A stretch of DNA of 64,000 nt, from positions 434,001-498,000 of the forward strand of contig NZ_JAANOP010000001.1 of NCBI RefSeq assembly GCF_011250515.1, given 5' to 3'. Below the pieces are notes generated by a model. The model did not search any database, was not told the origin of the DNA, and saw only the letters and a list, made by a program, of their open reading frames with translations. Positions 61,299-64,000 of this stretch are shown here, piece after piece. The first letter of the stretch is position 1; each line of letters opens with the position of its first letter. Source of the stretch: Aquirufa ecclesiirivi. GTDB taxonomy: Bacteria; Bacteroidota; Bacteroidia; Cytophagales; Spirosomataceae. Both the position numbers and the translations under genes were made by a program.

Positions 61299-62036
61299 AT
61301 GAAATGGACAAATGAGTTTGATTTTTTAAAAGGACCACGAGCACGCTGGAAAGAGTTGATTTTTTCGATGGAAGTATTGTTTCAATACATTAAGGGATTT
61401 CGAAATCTCCACTTTATCGGACCTTGTATCACTATTTTTGGCTCAGCCCGCTTTGATTCAGCGCATTCTTATTATCAAACCACGGAGAAGTTAGCTGGAG
61501 AACTTTCACAATTGGGATTTGCGATCATGACTGGCGGAGGACCGGGCATTATGGAAGCGGCGAATAAAGGAGCCATGCAAGCAGGAGGAGTGTCTTTAGG
61601 ATGTAATATTGAATTGCCTTTTGAACAACACGCTAATCCCTATTTAGATAAATTTGTGACCATTCGGTATTTCTCTGTTAGAAAGGAATTACTGCGTAAA
61701 TATTCGTCTGGCTTTGTGGTGATGCCCGGAGGATTAGGCACATTGGATGAGTTTTTCGAAGTTATTACCTTAATTCAAACTGGTAAAATCAATCATTTTC
61801 CGGTAGTTGTCATGGGTTTGGAATACCATGAAAAACTGATGGCTTATTTTGAATCATTAATCAAAGAAGAAACTGTAAGCCCAGGCGACTTTGATTATAT
61901 CTTATTTACGGATGACATCCAGATGGCCATTAATCACATTCAAACAAAATCTGAAAAACGTATACAACCTCGGGAAAATCCAAATAGGCCTTTGTGGATT
62001 TTGGGGGAGAAAAAGATTTTCAAGAAGAGAGCCTAA
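61299..62036 (+). CDS. LOG family protein (cytokinin-activating enzyme type, TIGR00730)
   Basis: 245 residues with the Rossmann-like lysine-decarboxylase-related fold: CITIFGSARF (about 47-56), TGGGPGIMEAANKGA (about 80-94), and PGGLGTLDEFFE (about 148-159), the PGGxGTxxE motif of nucleoside-5'-monophosphate phosphoribohydrolases. It likely cleaves N6-modified AMP or a related nucleotide. It has a strong promoter of its own; the next gene follows 128 bases later. Confidence 0.9.
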   Translation: MKWTNEFDFLKGPRARWKELIFSMEVLFQYIKGFRNLHFIGPCITIFGSARFDSAHSYYQTTEKLAGELSQLGFAIMTGGGPGIMEAANKGAMQAGGVSLGCNIELPFEQHANPYLDKFVTIRYFSVRKELLRKYSSGFVVMPGGLGTLDEFFEVITLIQTGKINHFPVVVMGLEYHEKLMAYFESLIKEETVSPGDFDYILFTDDIQMAINHIQTKSEKRIQPRENPNRPLWILGEKKIFKKRA

Positions 62037-62164
62037 ACAGCTGGAGCATGTAATTTTGTGGTTAAATGCTTTAAATAGTGGCATTTAATTAGTTGGTATA
62101 CCTGACGAAGGTCATATTTATTTGGGGACTTAGAGCTGAACTTTGTAGCAAACAATAGTAGATT

Positions 62165-63952
62165 ATGTCTAAAAAGCTCGCACATTCATTTCATATCCCG
62201 GTCATGGGATTAGGCTTTACCATTGATACGCCGGTCAAAGTAGCTCATTTAGGAATTTCCTCGGTTATATCCATCATGGATGATCACCTCGTAGAGGAAA
62301 TGAGAGAAGTACATGCCAAAGCCCATGCAAAGGAGTTTATTCCTATTTTAAAAACAGAAGCAGATTATCGGGCCAAACGTATTCAAGCCTATTTGAATTT
62401 GGTGAATGAAATAGTGAATGAAAAGATTGAGGCCATGCGCCAGCAATCTTGGGAAGAGGGAAGTGATTTATCTCGCTATTTCGACTTATTACCAGAATCC
62501 TCTCCATTGAAACAAGCATACCTATCTTGGCTTTTAACGAAAGAGGAGTCGCTCGAAAATTACCTGAGAGAAAGTATCATTCCGGGTTCCATCGATGTGA
62601 ATATCATGTCCAAAGTGAATAAAACCAATTATAACCAAGAGGGGGAAGCTTTGGAAAAGGAGTATGCCGATGCTTTGTCAGCACTTCGAGGATATGCGAT
62701 GAGCAATTTAAAATCATCGGTTATATTTTCAGCAGGATATAATCCTTTGCTATATAGTTATATCGAGCAGTTTGACGATTTTTTCCCTAATCAACAAGGG
62801 GAATTAAAGAAGCAAATTATCTTGAAAGTAAGTGATTTTAGAAGTGCTTTGACGCAGGGGAAACTATTGGCTAAAAAGGGACTTTGGATTTCTGAATTCC
62901 GAATCGAATCAGGACTGAACTGCGGAGGTCATGCCTTTGCTACCGATGGATTATTGTTAGGACCTATTTTGGAAGAGTTTAAGCGTAGTCGGGAGGAAAT
63001 GAAGCAAGAGCTTTTTGAGATGTGTCAAAAAGTAATGACCGAAAAGGGAGGAATAAACTATGCGGAATTGCCTGAAATGCGGATAACGGTTCAGGGAGGA
63101 ATAGGCACGAGTGAAGAAAATGAATTTTTATTGGAGCATTATCAAACCCAAGGAACGGGATGGGGAAGTCCATTTTTGTTGGTGCCTGAGGCGACCAATG
63201 TTGATGAGGCCACGTTAACCGCCTTGGCTATGGCAGAGGAATCTGATTATTACATGAGCCATGCTTCGCCACTGGGTGTTCCTTTTAATAATTTCAGAAA
63301 GAGCAGTTCCGAAAAGCAGCGCTTGGAAAGAATCGAAAAAGGAAGGCCAGGCAGTCCTTGTAACTTGGAATATTTATCCACCAATACGGAGTTCACCGAA
63401 AAGCCGATTTGCACGGCTTCACGTCAGTACCAGCATGCTAAAATTAAGGAGTTGGAAGCCCAGAATTTACCTAAAAATGAGTTTCAAAAGCTCTTTGATA
63501 AGATTACTGAAAAAGCCTGTTTATGTACTGGACTTGGGACTTCTGTCTTGAAAAATCATGGGATCAAACCCAAGCATCATTTGCACTCCATTGCTATTTG
63601 TCCAGGCCCGAATTTGGCTTATTTCTCAGGAGTATATTCTTTAAAACAAATGGTTGATCATATTTATGGTCGTATCAATATTTTGAATACCCAAAATCGA
63701 CCCAATTTATTTGTCAAGGAGCTGGGCTTGTATGTAGATTATCTCAAAAATGAAGTAGCAGAAAGTATGGAAAACATGAATGTCAAACAGGAGCGGTATT
63801 TGAAGACATTCAAACAAAACTTGTTGGCAGGTGTCGAGTATTACAAAGCCTTACCATTTCCCAATTGGAACGATATGTTGCCTGATTTGAAGCAAATGGA
63901 AAGTCGCATTGAGGCTTTAATCATACCTAGTTTGGAAAGGAATATGGCTTAG
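62165..63952 (+). CDS. Large conserved protein of unknown function, possible flavin/TIM-barrel fold
   Basis: 595 residues without a signal or membrane segment. The start FHIPVMGLGFTIDTPVKVAHLGISSVISIMDD resembles the opening of flavin-binding TIM barrels such as nitronate monooxygenases, and GLNCGGHAFATDGLLLGP (about 256-273), ITVQGGIGTSEENEFL (about 309-324) recall their phosphate-binding and active-site loops. The last third has several Cys: SPCNLEYL (about 398), KPICTASR (about 415), ACLCTGLG (about 447-452) and AICPGPN (about 477-479), which could bind a metal cluster. I do not recognise a named family, so no function is claimed. Confidence 0.75.
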   Translation: MSKKLAHSFHIPVMGLGFTIDTPVKVAHLGISSVISIMDDHLVEEMREVHAKAHAKEFIPILKTEADYRAKRIQAYLNLVNEIVNEKIEAMRQQSWEEGSDLSRYFDLLPESSPLKQAYLSWLLTKEESLENYLRESIIPGSIDVNIMSKVNKTNYNQEGEALEKEYADALSALRGYAMSNLKSSVIFSAGYNPLLYSYIEQFDDFFPNQQGELKKQIILKVSDFRSALTQGKLLAKKGLWISEFRIESGLNCGGHAFATDGLLLGPILEEFKRSREEMKQELFEMCQKVMTEKGGINYAELPEMRITVQGGIGTSEENEFLLEHYQTQGTGWGSPFLLVPEATNVDEATLTALAMAEESDYYMSHASPLGVPFNNFRKSSSEKQRLERIEKGRPGSPCNLEYLSTNTEFTEKPICTASRQYQHAKIKELEAQNLPKNEFQKLFDKITEKACLCTGLGTSVLKNHGIKPKHHLHSIAICPGPNLAYFSGVYSLKQMVDHIYGRINILNTQNRPNLFVKELGLYVDYLKNEVAESMENMNVKQERYLKTFKQNLLAGVEYYKALPFPNWNDMLPDLKQMESRIEALIIPSLERNMA

Positions 63953-64000
63953 TATTGGCCTTTTCCTTCGCTATGGACAGATTTCGATGTAGAGCTTTTT

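Noticed and set aside
1-64000. CRISPR arrays, tRNA or rRNA genes, insertion sequences
   Set aside because: No regularly spaced direct repeats, cloverleaf sequences, ribosomal RNA stretches or transposase genes were seen on reading both strands.

Overview
The window looks like a chromosomal segment of a Bacteroidota bacterium, most likely from Cytophagales. The grounds are a SusC/SusD pair, a SusR-like membrane regulator, an outer-membrane beta-barrel receptor with a carboxypeptidase-regulatory-like N-terminus, many exported catabolic enzymes (DUF1080, DUF1593, DUF3500, ThuA, sulfatase, GH2, GH43-like), few Shine-Dalgarno sites, and promoters of the TTTG / TAnnTTTG type. Genus assignment is inference. 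I saw no rRNA, tRNA, CRISPR array or complete insertion sequence.

Bases 1 to about 5.6 kb are an AT-rich defence island. They hold the 3' end of an adenine-N6 methyltransferase, a convergent restriction endonuclease with a C-protein regulator and a recognisable C-box, a single-chain AAA ATPase plus DUF4435/TOPRIM protein resembling a merged PARIS (AriA-AriB) system, and a membrane TPR protein of unknown role.

Bases 5.8 to 15.8 kb carry exported oxidative and carbohydrate genes: a PQQ dehydrogenase with an embedded cytochrome c domain, then a leftward group of DUF3500, DUF1593, DUF1080, a cupredoxin/propeller/HEAT dehydrogenase and an FG-GAP protein. Bases 15.9 to 24 kb are mixed: DinB and GNAT proteins, a decayed membrane-protein gene, a GH43-like enzyme, a YeiH-type transporter, a ThuA/esterase pair, and a LacI regulator with an extra zinc ribbon. 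That regulator is divergent from a hexuronate operon (uxuA, SDR, ExuT-like MFS) at 24.3 to 27.5 kb.

Bases 27.8 to 34 kb hold an exported PAP2/haloperoxidase-like lipoprotein with an outer-membrane protein, then an arsenic operon (arsR, arsM, DinB, MFS) with two matching ArsR palindromes. Bases 34 to 42.3 kb form a compact polysaccharide-utilisation locus (membrane regulator, beta-propeller glycosidase, SusD, SusC). Bases 42.6 to 51.8 kb hold pirin, OsmC, a sialidase-like protein, an M28 peptidase, an amino-sugar-phosphate deaminase, a sterol-desaturase-like protein, a GH2 enzyme and an AraC-type membrane regulator. Bases 52.5 to 58.6 kb hold a sulfatase and a periplasmic sugar-oxidation cluster (GMC oxidoreductase, its small subunit, two TIM-barrel proteins). 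Together with DUF1080 this recalls the 3-keto-glycoside route of glycan breakdown. The window ends with an outer-membrane receptor, a LOG-family protein and a large conserved protein of unknown function.
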